Program-made: the position numbers and the translations under genes
Notes under the pieces: model-generated
What the model was told of the DNA's origin: nothing
The model's database searches: none
Seen by the model: only the letters and a program-made list of their open reading frames with translations
Part shown: positions 9,042 to 18,252 of the stretch, in pieces
Position numbering within the stretch: the first letter of the stretch is position 1
How the letters are laid out: every line of letters starts with the position of its first letter
IMG/VR virus record: IMGVR_UViG_3300042564_001032
Coordinates: 1-64,000 of that record
Length of the DNA: 64,000 nt
Direction: 5' to 3' (one strand)
Source of the DNA: a virus

Positions 9042-10382
9042 ATGCCAGTTTTACAACCAGGTAGTGTACAACCTACAGGTGGCCAAGTAGCTCGTCAGTT
9101 CGTTTCTGACTTGTCTATCTTAAAGCCCCAGTACTATGACAAATTTATTGAGAAGTATGGTTCTCAAAACTACACTCAATTGTTAGAAGCTTTAGGTATG
9201 AAGGCTACAGTTCCTTCTCGTGAATTCTTCCACTTTGAGTCAAAAGGTAAATTACATTCAGCAGTTCAGTTGGATGGTGGTGCTTTAGCTAACGTAGCTG
9301 CAGGTGCTGCAGTAGACGTTGCTATTAGTTCTGCTTTTGTTGATGGCGGTAGAAGCCCATTACGCGTAGGTGAGGTAGTTGAAAATGCTGCTACTGGCGT
9401 TCAGTACAAAATCACAGCTGTAGCTTCTGCAACTGCTTGTACTATTAAGCCTTTAGATTCTGCAATTGACGCCAATACCGATTTAGGTGCTAACTCAACT
9501 GCACACTTGTTATTCCGTGGTATTTCAGAAGCTGGTGAAGCATCTAGCAAATTCAACAGTTTAACAGGTCTTACTGAAAGAAAAACTTTCTTCACAACTG
9601 AAATCCGTGAAGACTTTTCTATCACAGATAGGGCTAAAATTGAAGAACTTTATTTTGAAGTAAACGGTCAAGCTTACTATACCTACAAAGGTCTTGATGA
9701 AGCTGTACGTCGCTTCATGAACAATAAAGAGTTCAAATTAATGTTTGGTAAGCCAACTAACAACATCAGCGGTACTGTAGGTACTACAGGTCTTGTTCCT
9801 CAAATCGAGGCTGGTGGACAAACTTATCAGTGGAATGCTTCTTCTAGCGGTTTCACTATCGATGATTTCCACGCTCTTGCTCGTCTTGCTGACTTCAATG
9901 GTGGTTCTAGCGAATACCATTTCTTAATGGATTCTTACTTAAGAACTGTTGTTGACGACGCGTTATTCAACAAGTACACTAACGGCGCTATTCAGTGGGC
10001 TGCAGTTGGTGGTTCTAGCGAAGTTGCAATCAAATATGGCTTCGATTCATTAAAGATTGATGGTACTACTTTCCACTTAAAGAAATACTTGCCATTCAAT
10101 GCTGAAGCTGTTTATGGTGTTGCTCCTTCAACAGAGTACTACAAGAATAGCGGTATCTTAATCCCTGTTAAAGAGGGTAGAGATGCTCAAACTGGCGACA
10201 AAATCCCTTCATTACGTATTGTTTACAATGAAGTTGAAGCTGGTAAAGAAATCAAAGTTTGGGAAACAGGTGCTTTAGCTAAAGTTCCTACTTCTGACAA
10301 GATGGAATTGAATGTACACCACATGGCATACTGCGGTATCCAAGTGTTTGCTGCAAATCAGTACATCAGCGTTAAGAGCTAG
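9042..10382 (+). CDS. Major capsid protein
   Basis: 446 residues, in the size range of HK97-fold capsid subunits. It follows the scaffold gene and is followed by a strong terminator, as expected for the most expressed gene. The third codon positions look more optimised than in its neighbours (many GGT, GCT, CGT, AAC codons), in line with high expression. Sequence features: an N-terminal arm, a loop region rich in Ala and Gly (about 75-100), and charged spine-like helices around 200-240. It would form the icosahedral shell. Identification is by position, size, codon use and resemblance to Bacteroidota phage capsids. Confidence 0.85.
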   Translation: MPVLQPGSVQPTGGQVARQFVSDLSILKPQYYDKFIEKYGSQNYTQLLEALGMKATVPSREFFHFESKGKLHSAVQLDGGALANVAAGAAVDVAISSAFVDGGRSPLRVGEVVENAATGVQYKITAVASATACTIKPLDSAIDANTDLGANSTAHLLFRGISEAGEASSKFNSLTGLTERKTFFTTEIREDFSITDRAKIEELYFEVNGQAYYTYKGLDEAVRRFMNNKEFKLMFGKPTNNISGTVGTTGLVPQIEAGGQTYQWNASSSGFTIDDFHALARLADFNGGSSEYHFLMDSYLRTVVDDALFNKYTNGAIQWAAVGGSSEVAIKYGFDSLKIDGTTFHLKKYLPFNAEAVYGVAPSTEYYKNSGILIPVKEGRDAQTGDKIPSLRIVYNEVEAGKEIKVWETGALAKVPTSDKMELNVHHMAYCGIQVFAANQYISVKS

Positions 10383-10403
10383 TTTTAACTTGATTATAAA
10401 GAG

Positions 10404-10438
10404 ACCCCATCGTATAGCGGTGGGGTTTTCTTTTTTTA
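10404..10438 (+). terminator. Rho-independent terminator after the capsid gene
   Basis: ACCCCATCG pairs with CGGTGGGGT (nine pairs, one G-T) around the loop TATAG and is followed by a T-rich tract. It ends the capsid transcript before the next promoter. Confidence 0.85.
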
Positions 10439-10439
10439 T

Positions 10440-10447
10440 TATATTTG
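10440..10447 (+). promoter_or_regulatory. Bacteroidota-type -7 box (TATATTTG)
   Basis: TATATTTG lies directly after the capsid terminator and ends 19 bases before the ATG at 10467. The terminator-promoter pair implies separately set expression of the following gene. Confidence 0.6.
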
Positions 10448-10466
10448 TAACATAAAACAAACCATT

Positions 10467-11387
10467 ATGTCAAAAACCACGAAAAAACAAACTATTGACG
10501 CTAACGGTGACATCGTAGATGTTGTCGATACGGCAAATCAAATTGAAGAGGTTGCCGATATTAAAGTAGAAGCACCTAAAAGACAGGTAAAGAAACCTGA
10601 ATTCTACGTTTTCCAATTAACTCAGAAATTCTATGTAACAAGCCCAGGTAAGCTACCTTATCCTGAAAATTGGCTAGTTAAGAATGCTGATATTATTTAT
10701 GACGAAGAAACAGGTACTGAAAGAAATATTAGATATTTAGAGGGCGTAAGCACTATATGGGAAGATGAGCAAGAACATCTTTCTGAGCAAAAGAAACGTT
10801 CTAGACCAGATATTAGATTTGTAAATGGATATCTTAGAGTTCCTGCAAATAAACCTTCGTTACTAGAGTTCTTGATGAAAAGCAACATGAATGAAAGTAA
10901 TAAGAATAGAATGGCCGGGACTAAGTCTTTATACAAACTTCTTGATTTTCAAGCTGAAGAAGATAAAAACTTAGAAAAAGCGGAAACAAGAATGCAGGCT
11001 ATGAAGATAGCTATGGAGGCTCCATTAGATATGATGATTCCTCATGCTAAATATCTTGGTATTAAATTCACAAACAATCAGAATGTAGAAAGGGGAGATA
11101 AAGCTATTAGATTTGACTATCTAGATGTAGCTGATAAGAAACCTGATATGTTCATTAAAACCTATAATAATCCATTAGTTAAGATTCAGTACATTGTACA
11201 GAAAGCTGCTGCTAGTGGATTGGTAGACACAAGCTCGGTTAAAGGTCAAGCGATTTGGGGTGATAGCAAGTCTTTTATTGCTCAAATCCCAGATGGTAAA
11301 GCTCCTATTGAATTCCTATCGGAGTTCTGCTTAACTGAAAAGGGTAAAGAATTTTATTCTCAGATTAAACATATGGTTAACTCCTAA
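10467..11387 (+). CDS. Conserved-looking head-region protein, function unknown
   Basis: 306 residues, basic, without signal or membrane segments. The N-terminal 40 residues are charged and low complexity; a globular region follows (about 43-300). It forms a single-gene unit: the capsid terminator and a promoter box lie before it, and another terminator and promoter follow. Being between major capsid and adaptor genes it is probably a virion or head-maturation protein. No motif identifies a function. Confidence 0.75.
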   Translation: MSKTTKKQTIDANGDIVDVVDTANQIEEVADIKVEAPKRQVKKPEFYVFQLTQKFYVTSPGKLPYPENWLVKNADIIYDEETGTERNIRYLEGVSTIWEDEQEHLSEQKKRSRPDIRFVNGYLRVPANKPSLLEFLMKSNMNESNKNRMAGTKSLYKLLDFQAEEDKNLEKAETRMQAMKIAMEAPLDMMIPHAKYLGIKFTNNQNVERGDKAIRFDYLDVADKKPDMFIKTYNNPLVKIQYIVQKAAASGLVDTSSVKGQAIWGDSKSFIAQIPDGKAPIEFLSEFCLTEKGKEFYSQIKHMVNS

Positions 11388-11398
11388 GACGCTTCGTG

Positions 11399-11418
11399 TT
11401 TTATGGTTTTATTGGTTA
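11399..11418. repeat. Copy of a 20-mer found as early-gene leader elsewhere
   Basis: TTTTATGGTTTTATTGGTTA here is identical to 50104-50123 and matches 47610-47628 over 19 bases. The other two copies are the complements of leaders just upstream of minus-strand starts; here no minus-strand gene follows. Confidence 0.8.
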
Positions 11419-11420
11419 GG

Positions 11421-11449
11421 GCCCCTTGTTTCTACAGGGGGCTTTTTTT
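11421..11449 (+). terminator. Rho-independent terminator
   Basis: GCCCCTTGT pairs with ACAGGGGGC (nine pairs, one G-T) around the loop TTCT, followed by seven T. It ends the 10467-11387 transcript. The stem-loop top is very similar to the minus-strand terminator at 50133-50164. Confidence 0.9.
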
Positions 11450-11452
11450 ATT

Positions 11453-11460
11453 TATATTTG
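11453..11460 (+). promoter_or_regulatory. Bacteroidota-type -7 box almost touching the start codon
   Basis: TATATTTG ends only four bases before the ATG at 11465, against 15-20 for most others. The transcript would be leaderless or nearly so. Confidence 0.55.
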
Positions 11461-11464
11461 CAAT

Positions 11465-12106
11465 ATGAATATTAACGACATCTATAAACTTGTATCATAT
11501 TTGGTAGATAAATACCAAGGAACATATTTATCCCCAGATGATTTCAACATGGCTATTAATATGGCCCAAAGACAATACCTAAACTTCCTTACAGAAGAAA
11601 CATTAGAAACAACAGGTAGAGGCACAGGTCAGCCTTTTGTTACTCGCGGATCATTGTCTGGATTTCTAAAGGAATCTACATTAACTATATCTAGTCAATT
11701 AGCTACTTATCCATCAGACTACTATAAGATATCTGCCATGAGGACAACTAATGACGATTTCTCTATAAGAAAAGTAGGTGCTGATAAGGTATACGCTTAT
11801 GTAAATAATCCAATAGACGCTCCAACAATAACAGAGCCTATATATACAGAAATAGGAAGTAATTTAAAATTCTTCCCAAATACACTAACGTCAGCTAAGA
11901 TTATTTATTTTAAGCAGCCAGTTGATGCTGCATGGGTCCCTACAACAGGAACCTTAACGTACAACCCGTCAGCTAGTACTCAATTAGAGTGGCCTGAAAA
12001 TGATTTGAATGATATTATCTATAGAACAATAGGTATTGTAGGAATAAATTTAAAAGATGGCGATTTAGTAAGAGCTTCTTTAACAGTTAAAAACGACGGT
12101 CAATAA
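11465..12106 (+). CDS. Putative head-tail adaptor or head completion protein
   Basis: 213 residues from ATG 11465. An upstream in-frame ATG at 11426 lies inside a terminator hairpin and is unlikely; the start MNINDIYKLVSYLVDKYQG fits the family as I remember it. Helical N-terminus, then beta-rich. It is the first of three consecutive mid-size genes between capsid and tail stabilisation protein, the usual place of connector proteins. The stop overlaps the next start (TAATG), implying coupling. Function is inferred from position. Confidence 0.6.
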   Translation: MNINDIYKLVSYLVDKYQGTYLSPDDFNMAINMAQRQYLNFLTEETLETTGRGTGQPFVTRGSLSGFLKESTLTISSQLATYPSDYYKISAMRTTNDDFSIRKVGADKVYAYVNNPIDAPTITEPIYTEIGSNLKFFPNTLTSAKIIYFKQPVDAAWVPTTGTLTYNPSASTQLEWPENDLNDIIYRTIGIVGINLKDGDLVRASLTVKNDGQ

Positions 12107-12729
12107 TGACTAGAAAAGTATTAATAGAGCAGATAAGACGTATCTTATATGGCGGTGTGCCAAATGACGATGCAAATGTTTCCGAAAAAGAAATAAATGT
12201 ATACTTGAATCAAGCCATAGCTTATATGGCTAAAATAAATTATACAGACGCTATTAAATTAGATGGCATAGAAACAGTTGCAGATTCTTTTTATGCTACG
12301 TTTAAGAATTTAACGGTATTGTTTGATACAGATACAGGGTATTACTATACAGAGTTACCTCAAGTTCCTTTAGGATTATCTAGAGGATATGGCATTTCAA
12401 CAGTTACATTCCCTACATCTACAGGACTAGCAAAAGCTCCAGTACCAATATCTGTTAGAGAATTAGACTACATGGATAATTTAAAGACACCTCCTAGTAA
12501 GATATTTTATTGGGCTGAAGGTAAAAGGCTTTGGTTCAAGAGTTATACAAATCTAGTTGGTAGGGCTCCTATTGTTAGAATGGTAAGTACAGAAAACGAT
12601 GATTTAAATGCTGAGGTTAATGTTCCTCAAGAATATATCTCAGATATGATTAACTTAGTATTAACTCAATTAAAAATTAGAAAAGGAACACCAGAGGAAG
12701 GCGTTAACGATGGTGCAGATAAAGCTTAA
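12106..12729 (+). CDS. Putative head-tail connector protein
   Basis: 207 residues, coupled to the preceding gene by a one-base overlap. N-terminal helices (about 1-55) followed by mixed alpha/beta. The genes on both sides and the gene order capsid, small proteins, tail stabilisation protein suggest a head completion or connector role. No catalytic motif or membrane segment is visible. Confidence 0.55.
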   Translation: MTRKVLIEQIRRILYGGVPNDDANVSEKEINVYLNQAIAYMAKINYTDAIKLDGIETVADSFYATFKNLTVLFDTDTGYYYTELPQVPLGLSRGYGISTVTFPTSTGLAKAPVPISVRELDYMDNLKTPPSKIFYWAEGKRLWFKSYTNLVGRAPIVRMVSTENDDLNAEVNVPQEYISDMINLVLTQLKIRKGTPEEGVNDGADKA

Positions 12730-12734
12730 ATAAT

Positions 12735-13505
12735 ATGGCAAAGAATACAGCAAAATGGGTTCCACTATCTGAGATAATCTATCAGTACATAGACCAGGCA
12801 AGAATGTCTAATGCAGACTATAGAAGGTTATGGACAATAGGTATTAGAGGTGTTGAAGAGATGGGTCTTGATGTATACTCTACTCCAAGAACGGTTAAGT
12901 TAATGGTTAATCCTAACAAGACAGTTAATCTTCCTTCTGATTACATTGGTTTTTCTAAAGTAGGTGTATTTAACGCTAAAGGAGAGGTAGCTTCTTTGAG
13001 AAGAAATATAGGATTGAGTTCATTTAAAATTACTCAATCAGATAGACTTACTAGCAATACAGATAATACTACAGGAAATACATATAGACTTCAGGACCTA
13101 GCTTATGTAAACTATTTTGACGGAGCTAGATATGTAAACATATTCGGTGTTGGATCTGTTTTAAACAATGCAGGAGAATTTGATATAGATGAAGAAGAAG
13201 GGTTAATATACCTTGGGAACGACTACGATTTTGACTATGTAGTTCTAGAGTATATGTCTTCTCCTGCTAGTGACCCTGATTATAAGATACCTATTCAGAT
13301 AAGAGAAGCTGTTTTGTCTTTTATTGCCTGGAAAGATATTGAGCATTTGCCATTAGGTAGAAAGGCTAGTCTAGGCGACAAGCAGCTAAGACGTAAGGAA
13401 TATTACAACCAAAAGAGAAACGCTAACTTAAGAGAAACTCCTATGTTCCTTTGGGATGCAAATGAGGTTATTAGAATGGGTGCTAAACTAGCAGTTAAGA
13501 TATAA
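12735..13505 (+). CDS. Putative tail tube or connector protein
   Basis: 256 residues. The pattern, an N-terminal helical part with WTIGIRGVEEMGLD, a central beta domain (about 45-175), and a basic C-terminus with KLRRKEYYNQKRN, resembles the protein that precedes the tail stabilisation gene in Bacteroidota podovirus-type phages. It may be the tail tubular/gatekeeper protein. It ends one base before the next ATG. Assignment by position and general resemblance only. Confidence 0.55.
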   Translation: MAKNTAKWVPLSEIIYQYIDQARMSNADYRRLWTIGIRGVEEMGLDVYSTPRTVKLMVNPNKTVNLPSDYIGFSKVGVFNAKGEVASLRRNIGLSSFKITQSDRLTSNTDNTTGNTYRLQDLAYVNYFDGARYVNIFGVGSVLNNAGEFDIDEEEGLIYLGNDYDFDYVVLEYMSSPASDPDYKIPIQIREAVLSFIAWKDIEHLPLGRKASLGDKQLRRKEYYNQKRNANLRETPMFLWDANEVIRMGAKLAVKI

Positions 13506-13506
13506 T

Positions 13507-14139
13507 ATGAAAATAGAAAGGAAGACTTTTTCTGGCATAATGAATTTAGATGACCCAAGAGAGGTGTTCCCTCCTAGTCATCATAGGGAGGCTAAAAACG
13601 GCGTCTTTAGAGGCAATGGTACGTACAATAGGTACGAAAGCATTAGAGGTAACCAAGAGTCTGCAAATAGGGAATTAATAACAAACAATTGCACTATAAG
13701 AGGAGTAGCTAGAAGAATAGATTGCGGATTTAGCGGTATAGCTGTAAAAGTTGTTTCAGATTGTATGTTGCTTGGTAATGCAACAAAGATTACTGTTGTT
13801 GACCCTAATATAGCCGTTTCTAGTGTTGGAGCTTTCTCTGGAGCTTGTATAGGCGGTACGATTGATGAGTACATGACAGCGTATATCGGATTGAATAATA
13901 TAGTTGTATCTGATACTACTTTTGAATTGGAAGTTAAGTACGTATATAGCGGGAATACATGCACTCTAGAAAATTTCTTTTATGCATATTTCACATTGGT
14001 AGTGCCAGCTGGAAGTAATGGTCAACAATTAGATATGTGTACTCAAGGAGCATATGTAGGATTTCCTTTCTCTATATGCTCAACTTGCGTAGTTAGTTGT
14101 AGTAATCCTGCGATAAATATATCATCATTTGATTGCTAG
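13507..14139 (+). CDS. Detached N-terminal part of the tail stabilisation protein plus Cys-rich domain
   Basis: 210 residues. Residues 1-60 (RKTFSGIMNLDDPREVFPP, then NGVFRGNGTYNRYESIRGN) match what is normally the N-terminus of the roughly 1000-residue tail stabilisation protein in related phages, as I remember the family. After LITNN the frame enters a region of about 150 residues with ten or more cysteines, then stops. The expected continuation is found in the gene at 14432. The gene therefore looks split by inserted sequence; whether the two products still assemble together is unknown. Confidence 0.6.
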   Translation: MKIERKTFSGIMNLDDPREVFPPSHHREAKNGVFRGNGTYNRYESIRGNQESANRELITNNCTIRGVARRIDCGFSGIAVKVVSDCMLLGNATKITVVDPNIAVSSVGAFSGACIGGTIDEYMTAYIGLNNIVVSDTTFELEVKYVYSGNTCTLENFFYAYFTLVVPAGSNGQQLDMCTQGAYVGFPFSICSTCVVSCSNPAINISSFDC

Positions 14140-14160
14140 CGTAATAAAATTGTATCTTTG
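14128..14160 (+). promoter_or_regulatory. Full Bacteroidota promoter, TTTG-N21-TATCTTTG
   Basis: TTTG at 14128-14131 and TATCTTTG at 14153-14160 are separated by 21 bases, matching the complete consensus. The box ends 19 bases before the ATG at 14180. It lies inside the apparent insertion that splits the tail stabilisation gene. Confidence 0.75.
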
Positions 14161-14179
14161 ACAATAAAAATTAATTAAT

Positions 14180-14428
14180 ATGGCCCAAGTAGTAGACGTA
14201 ACCTTAACAGCTATAGGAGCAGATACGGGCAATTTCACAGTTAGGGCACTTACAAATGCAGATGTGGAAATTGTTGTTTCAGGGGCATGGCCCAAAACAG
14301 CTCAAACATTCATTCAGAATGTAGCTAAAAGGTTTGCCGATGTACCAGATACTGCGTATAAACTTAAAGTTGAGTCAAATACCACATCTTGTACGAATTC
14401 ATTAACAATGATTTTTTTAACTGCGTAA
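14180..14428 (+). CDS. Small beta-rich protein within the tail-gene insertion
   Basis: 82 residues with its own full promoter. Predicted mostly beta strand with short valine and threonine-rich segments, few charged residues and two cysteines. It lies between the detached N-terminus and the body of the tail stabilisation protein. It might be a decoration or tail-surface domain acquired with the insertion. I do not recognise it. Confidence 0.6.
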   Translation: MAQVVDVTLTAIGADTGNFTVRALTNADVEIVVSGAWPKTAQTFIQNVAKRFADVPDTAYKLKVESNTTSCTNSLTMIFLTA

Positions 14429-14431
14429 TAA

Positions 14432-17400
14432 ATGGCTTCAGTAAATCAATGTATAGGTTCTTGTTATGACGAGTTAAAGCATCGTGTGTTCTATTTTAAC
14501 TGGAACTCAGATGGGTACAATGGCATTTATATGTACGATATTAAGACAAAGACTATTAAGCCTTTGCTTGTTTCATTGATTCACAGCACAACAGATATAT
14601 TAAATTTTAGCCCAGATTATCCTATTGCAAGTGTAAATATATTATACAGGACAGAGGAAGATGGTGATATACTTCATTGGACTGATAGAAATCAGAGACC
14701 AATGAAACTTAACATAAAAGATGCATTAGATACGATATATGCATCAGATTGGAGAAAGGAATACTTAACCGTTTCAAGGAAAATGCCTCTAATAGCTCCT
14801 GTTTGCGCTTACGGAGATGACCTTACAAAAACTATAAATAACCTAAAAAGTAACCTATTCCAATTCAGTTACAGATGGGTATACAAGGATAATACTAAAT
14901 CTACATGGAGCCCATGGAGCAAATCTTTTGCGCCATACAAGATAGATACACTTTCAATTGAAACTAATCCTTCTGTAAATAACTATATATCTGTTATGAT
15001 TAATACAGGACCTAGAGATGCTATACAAGTAGAGTTCTCTGCTAGGGGAGTATTAGCGGGAGCGTACAGCGACAGATTTATAGTATATACTTTAGACAAG
15101 AAAAAGCTTTCAGTGGGAAACGACTTATCCTACACATATAAGTTTTACAACGATAGCACGTACCCTTACGCTAGTAAGTCAGAGAGTATTCAACTATTTG
15201 ATTATGTGCCAAAGAAGGCTAATGCTCAAGAATTATTGAATGGTAATATTTTATCATATGGAGGAATAACTGAAGGAGTAACATTTGATACATCATTAAA
15301 TGTAGCGAAGAACTTAACATATTTCCAAAACGCATATCCATTAACTATATCTAGCTATGCTGATGCTAGAAAGTGGACGTATGTATTATTTAACTCTCCT
15401 GTTATGGGAGATATCATTGACTTAAAGGTTACTATAGATGAAGGTAACGGAACTAAATATTTTCACATATTTAGTTATACTGTACTATCTGGTGACACAT
15501 TAGCATCGGTAAATACTGCTCTTAAAGCATTAGTAGCAGCTTATCCAGGATTAACAACATCAGATGTATCTTATGCTAGTGGACAAGGCTTCACTATCGA
15601 TGGTGGTATTTCTAAAACAATTACAGGTACTTACACAATAACATACTCTCCTAATACAAACCCATTAGATGTAAATACAGCAGTATTTAAACCAAACTCT
15701 ACTTATAGATTTGGTATGGTGTATTTTGATGAGTTTGGCGTAACGAATGGAGTAGTTACTAATGATGTAATGGTAGTAAATACTAGAGAGGCTATATCTA
15801 GTGCTTTAGGAACTCAACAATTCGTTGTACCTAATATCCAGTTTTCTATCAACCATGCGCCTCCTTCATGGGCTAAATATTTCTCCTTTGTAAGAACTTC
15901 AAACCTAACATATAGTGATTTTAAATTTATTATATCTGACTTATCTTATGGAGTTTATAGAGATACAAAGTATGGATATATTAATATAAAAAATTATAAT
16001 ACGAATACTTCTGGATACCCTTCTTACGACTTTACAAAAGGCGATAGAATACGTATATACGGAACAAATAATGGGGCACTTACTTCCGTAAAAGATTATC
16101 CTATATTAGATATGCTAACAAAGCACCCTAATTCTAGTGTTACAGGTGATCCTAGTGCAGGATTCTTTTTAAAGCTAGAGTATGATAGTTCTTTCATGTC
16201 TGGATGGCCTACTAACCCTGCTTTATTATTCGGAGAGTATTATATAGAAGTATATACTCCTAGTAAGAATGCAGATGCATCTTCTCAATTATTCTATGAG
16301 TTTGGAGAAACCTATGCAATAGGTACAGATGTAAATAATAATAAGATACACTTAGGTCAGCAGCAGAATCAGATTATAGGAGCAGGTGCTCAGGCTGCAG
16401 TATATAACTTCTTTAGAGGTGATGTATACTTAAGACAAAGAGATAACATATGGATTTTTGATAGCTCTATATCTGATAAATTTGATTCTAAAGTTTCAGG
16501 TACAGGAAGAGCTTTTATTATAGATGAATTTGCGAAAGAAACATATTATCCTACTTTACATAGATACTCTCTTGATTATCAGCAAGGTACAAACGTTAAT
16601 ATGACAAATAGATTCTATGCTGAAAACATGGATGAGTACGATAGGCAAAAGGGTGATATTCAAAGGTTTAAGGTAAGAGGTCGTCAATTAAGAGTGTTTC
16701 AAAGTAGAGCATGTGGAGTTGTTCCTATCTATCAAAACATTATGCAGACCGGGTCAGGTGACAATGTGATTAGCCAAAGCACAGAAATAGTAAATAGAAT
16801 ACAGTACTATAGCGGCGAGTTTGGTATAGGAAATCAATATTGCTCATTAGCTTCTTCTGCAAGTGCAGATTACTTTTCTGACCCAATTATAGGGTGTCAA
16901 GTAAGAGTAGCTAATGATGGATTAACTTCAATAACAGAATTATACAAAGGGCATTTTTACTTTACAAACAAGATAAACAAGTATCAAAAAGAGGTAACTA
17001 ACTCATTCAATAATGGTAAGGCTAAGATACTTGGAGTGTACGATGCTTTTGAAGAAGAGTTTATCACATGTATGCAAGCATCGTCTAGTTCAGGAGATAA
17101 CATGCCTGGAATTACATTCGGATTTTCTGAAACAAGAAATGCTTATACAGCTTTCTATGACTATTATCCTGAGTGGGTTTGTTCTGCAGGTAACCTTGTA
17201 ATTAGCTGGAGAAATGGTAAACTGTGGACACATGATAATGAAACTAGCAGAGCTAACTTCTATAACACACAATACACCTGTTCTATTAAGTTAATATTTA
17301 ATGAGACAGCAATCGTTAAAAAGCATTTTAATTCTATATCTTTATTGGCTAATGATTATTGGCTATCTCAAAATCAGGGAGATATATTAACTAATATGGG

Positions 17401-17617
17401 CAACGAATCTAAGCTTGTACAGGATGACTATAGAATCAAAGACGACAAGTACCATGCAGCATTTAAAAGAGATATGTTAAGTGTAGGTGGGCTGTATAAT
17501 GGTAGAACTCTTCACGGGTCTTGGCTTGAAATAAATTTAAAAGCTTTAAGTCCACAAAACTTAGTAAATTTGTATTATATAGATTTGTCAATTTTAGAAC
17601 CTTTTAATAATAGATAA
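14432..17617 (+). CDS. Tail stabilisation protein, main body
   Basis: 1061 residues, almost entirely beta-rich. The start (CIGSCYDELKHRVFYFNWNS, then GIYMYDI) matches what is usually an internal segment about 70-80 residues into this protein in related phages. This supports a split gene with the N-terminal piece at 13507. The later region includes a conserved block with HRYSLDYQQ and FKVRGRQLRVFQ. In podovirus-type tails this protein forms the ring or nozzle joining portal and tail needle/fibres. Role inferred from family memory and position. Confidence 0.7.
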   Translation: MASVNQCIGSCYDELKHRVFYFNWNSDGYNGIYMYDIKTKTIKPLLVSLIHSTTDILNFSPDYPIASVNILYRTEEDGDILHWTDRNQRPMKLNIKDALDTIYASDWRKEYLTVSRKMPLIAPVCAYGDDLTKTINNLKSNLFQFSYRWVYKDNTKSTWSPWSKSFAPYKIDTLSIETNPSVNNYISVMINTGPRDAIQVEFSARGVLAGAYSDRFIVYTLDKKKLSVGNDLSYTYKFYNDSTYPYASKSESIQLFDYVPKKANAQELLNGNILSYGGITEGVTFDTSLNVAKNLTYFQNAYPLTISSYADARKWTYVLFNSPVMGDIIDLKVTIDEGNGTKYFHIFSYTVLSGDTLASVNTALKALVAAYPGLTTSDVSYASGQGFTIDGGISKTITGTYTITYSPNTNPLDVNTAVFKPNSTYRFGMVYFDEFGVTNGVVTNDVMVVNTREAISSALGTQQFVVPNIQFSINHAPPSWAKYFSFVRTSNLTYSDFKFIISDLSYGVYRDTKYGYINIKNYNTNTSGYPSYDFTKGDRIRIYGTNNGALTSVKDYPILDMLTKHPNSSVTGDPSAGFFLKLEYDSSFMSGWPTNPALLFGEYYIEVYTPSKNADASSQLFYEFGETYAIGTDVNNNKIHLGQQQNQIIGAGAQAAVYNFFRGDVYLRQRDNIWIFDSSISDKFDSKVSGTGRAFIIDEFAKETYYPTLHRYSLDYQQGTNVNMTNRFYAENMDEYDRQKGDIQRFKVRGRQLRVFQSRACGVVPIYQNIMQTGSGDNVISQSTEIVNRIQYYSGEFGIGNQYCSLASSASADYFSDPIIGCQVRVANDGLTSITELYKGHFYFTNKINKYQKEVTNSFNNGKAKILGVYDAFEEEFITCMQASSSSGDNMPGITFGFSETRNAYTAFYDYYPEWVCSAGNLVISWRNGKLWTHDNETSRANFYNTQYTCSIKLIFNETAIVKKHFNSISLLANDYWLSQNQGDILTNMGNESKLVQDDYRIKDDKYHAAFKRDMLSVGGLYNGRTLHGSWLEINLKALSPQNLVNLYYIDLSILEPFNNR

Positions 17618-17618
17618 T

Positions 17619-18227
17619 ATGGGTAATTTTTCTAAATTTTTAAACTTGGGTGCAAGTTTTAGTCCTGGTGGATTAGCTCTTCAGGCTTTACCTTCAGTTG
17701 CTGGACTTATGTTCGGCGAAAATAGCCTTTTTAGCGGGAAAGCTAGGCAAGCTAGTCAAAAGTTAATGAGTGATTTTCAAAAATCTCAAGCAACTCCAAT
17801 AGATTCAGGATACACTGATTGGTATAATAGAATGCAGTCAATGGGTAATATGGGTCTTAGTGGGGCTACTCGTGGATTAATGAACGAATCTTTCGCTAGA
17901 CAGCAGGGGTCTATGATGAGTGCTCTACGTTCTAAAAGGTCTTTATTAGGGGGTATAGGTCAAGTTGCAGATGCAGGTAATGAATTCCTTAAAAGACAGG
18001 CAGAAATGAATGAAAATTTATTAAGACAGAATAGGATGGCAGCTGCTGATGCTGCATATAAGATGGGCGCAATAAGAACTCAAGATAGACTTAGAAAAGA
18101 AGATGAAGCTAGACAATTCTGGGGAATGAGAAAAGCTGAATCTAATCAATCTGTATCTAGGAACTTGGCTGGTATTGGTCAAGCAGTTGGCTCTCAATCT
18201 TACTACTCAGCAATGAATAAAGTATAA
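17619..18227 (+). CDS. Putative internal virion (ejection) protein
   Basis: 202 residues. A hydrophobic, glycine-rich N-terminus (about 1-35, GGLALQALPSVAGLMFG) is followed by an alanine/methionine/glutamine-rich helical domain with many arginines. This layout resembles small internal core proteins of podoviruses, comparable in type to T7 gp14, that enter the host envelope on ejection. The gene begins one base after the tail stabilisation stop and precedes two further large helical proteins. Functional call is inference. Confidence 0.5.
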   Translation: MGNFSKFLNLGASFSPGGLALQALPSVAGLMFGENSLFSGKARQASQKLMSDFQKSQATPIDSGYTDWYNRMQSMGNMGLSGATRGLMNESFARQQGSMMSALRSKRSLLGGIGQVADAGNEFLKRQAEMNENLLRQNRMAAADAAYKMGAIRTQDRLRKEDEARQFWGMRKAESNQSVSRNLAGIGQAVGSQSYYSAMNKV

Positions 18228-18252
18228 CAATAAAACATAAATAACCTATAAA

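Noticed and set aside
11426-11464. Earlier in-frame ATG for the connector gene
   Set aside because: It lies inside the loop of a strong terminator and before the promoter box; the ATG at 11465 gives the expected N-terminus.
13581-13964. 127-residue minus-strand frame in the split tail gene
   Set aside because: Antisense to a gene with a recognised N-terminus; low-complexity hydrophobic composition; no start context.
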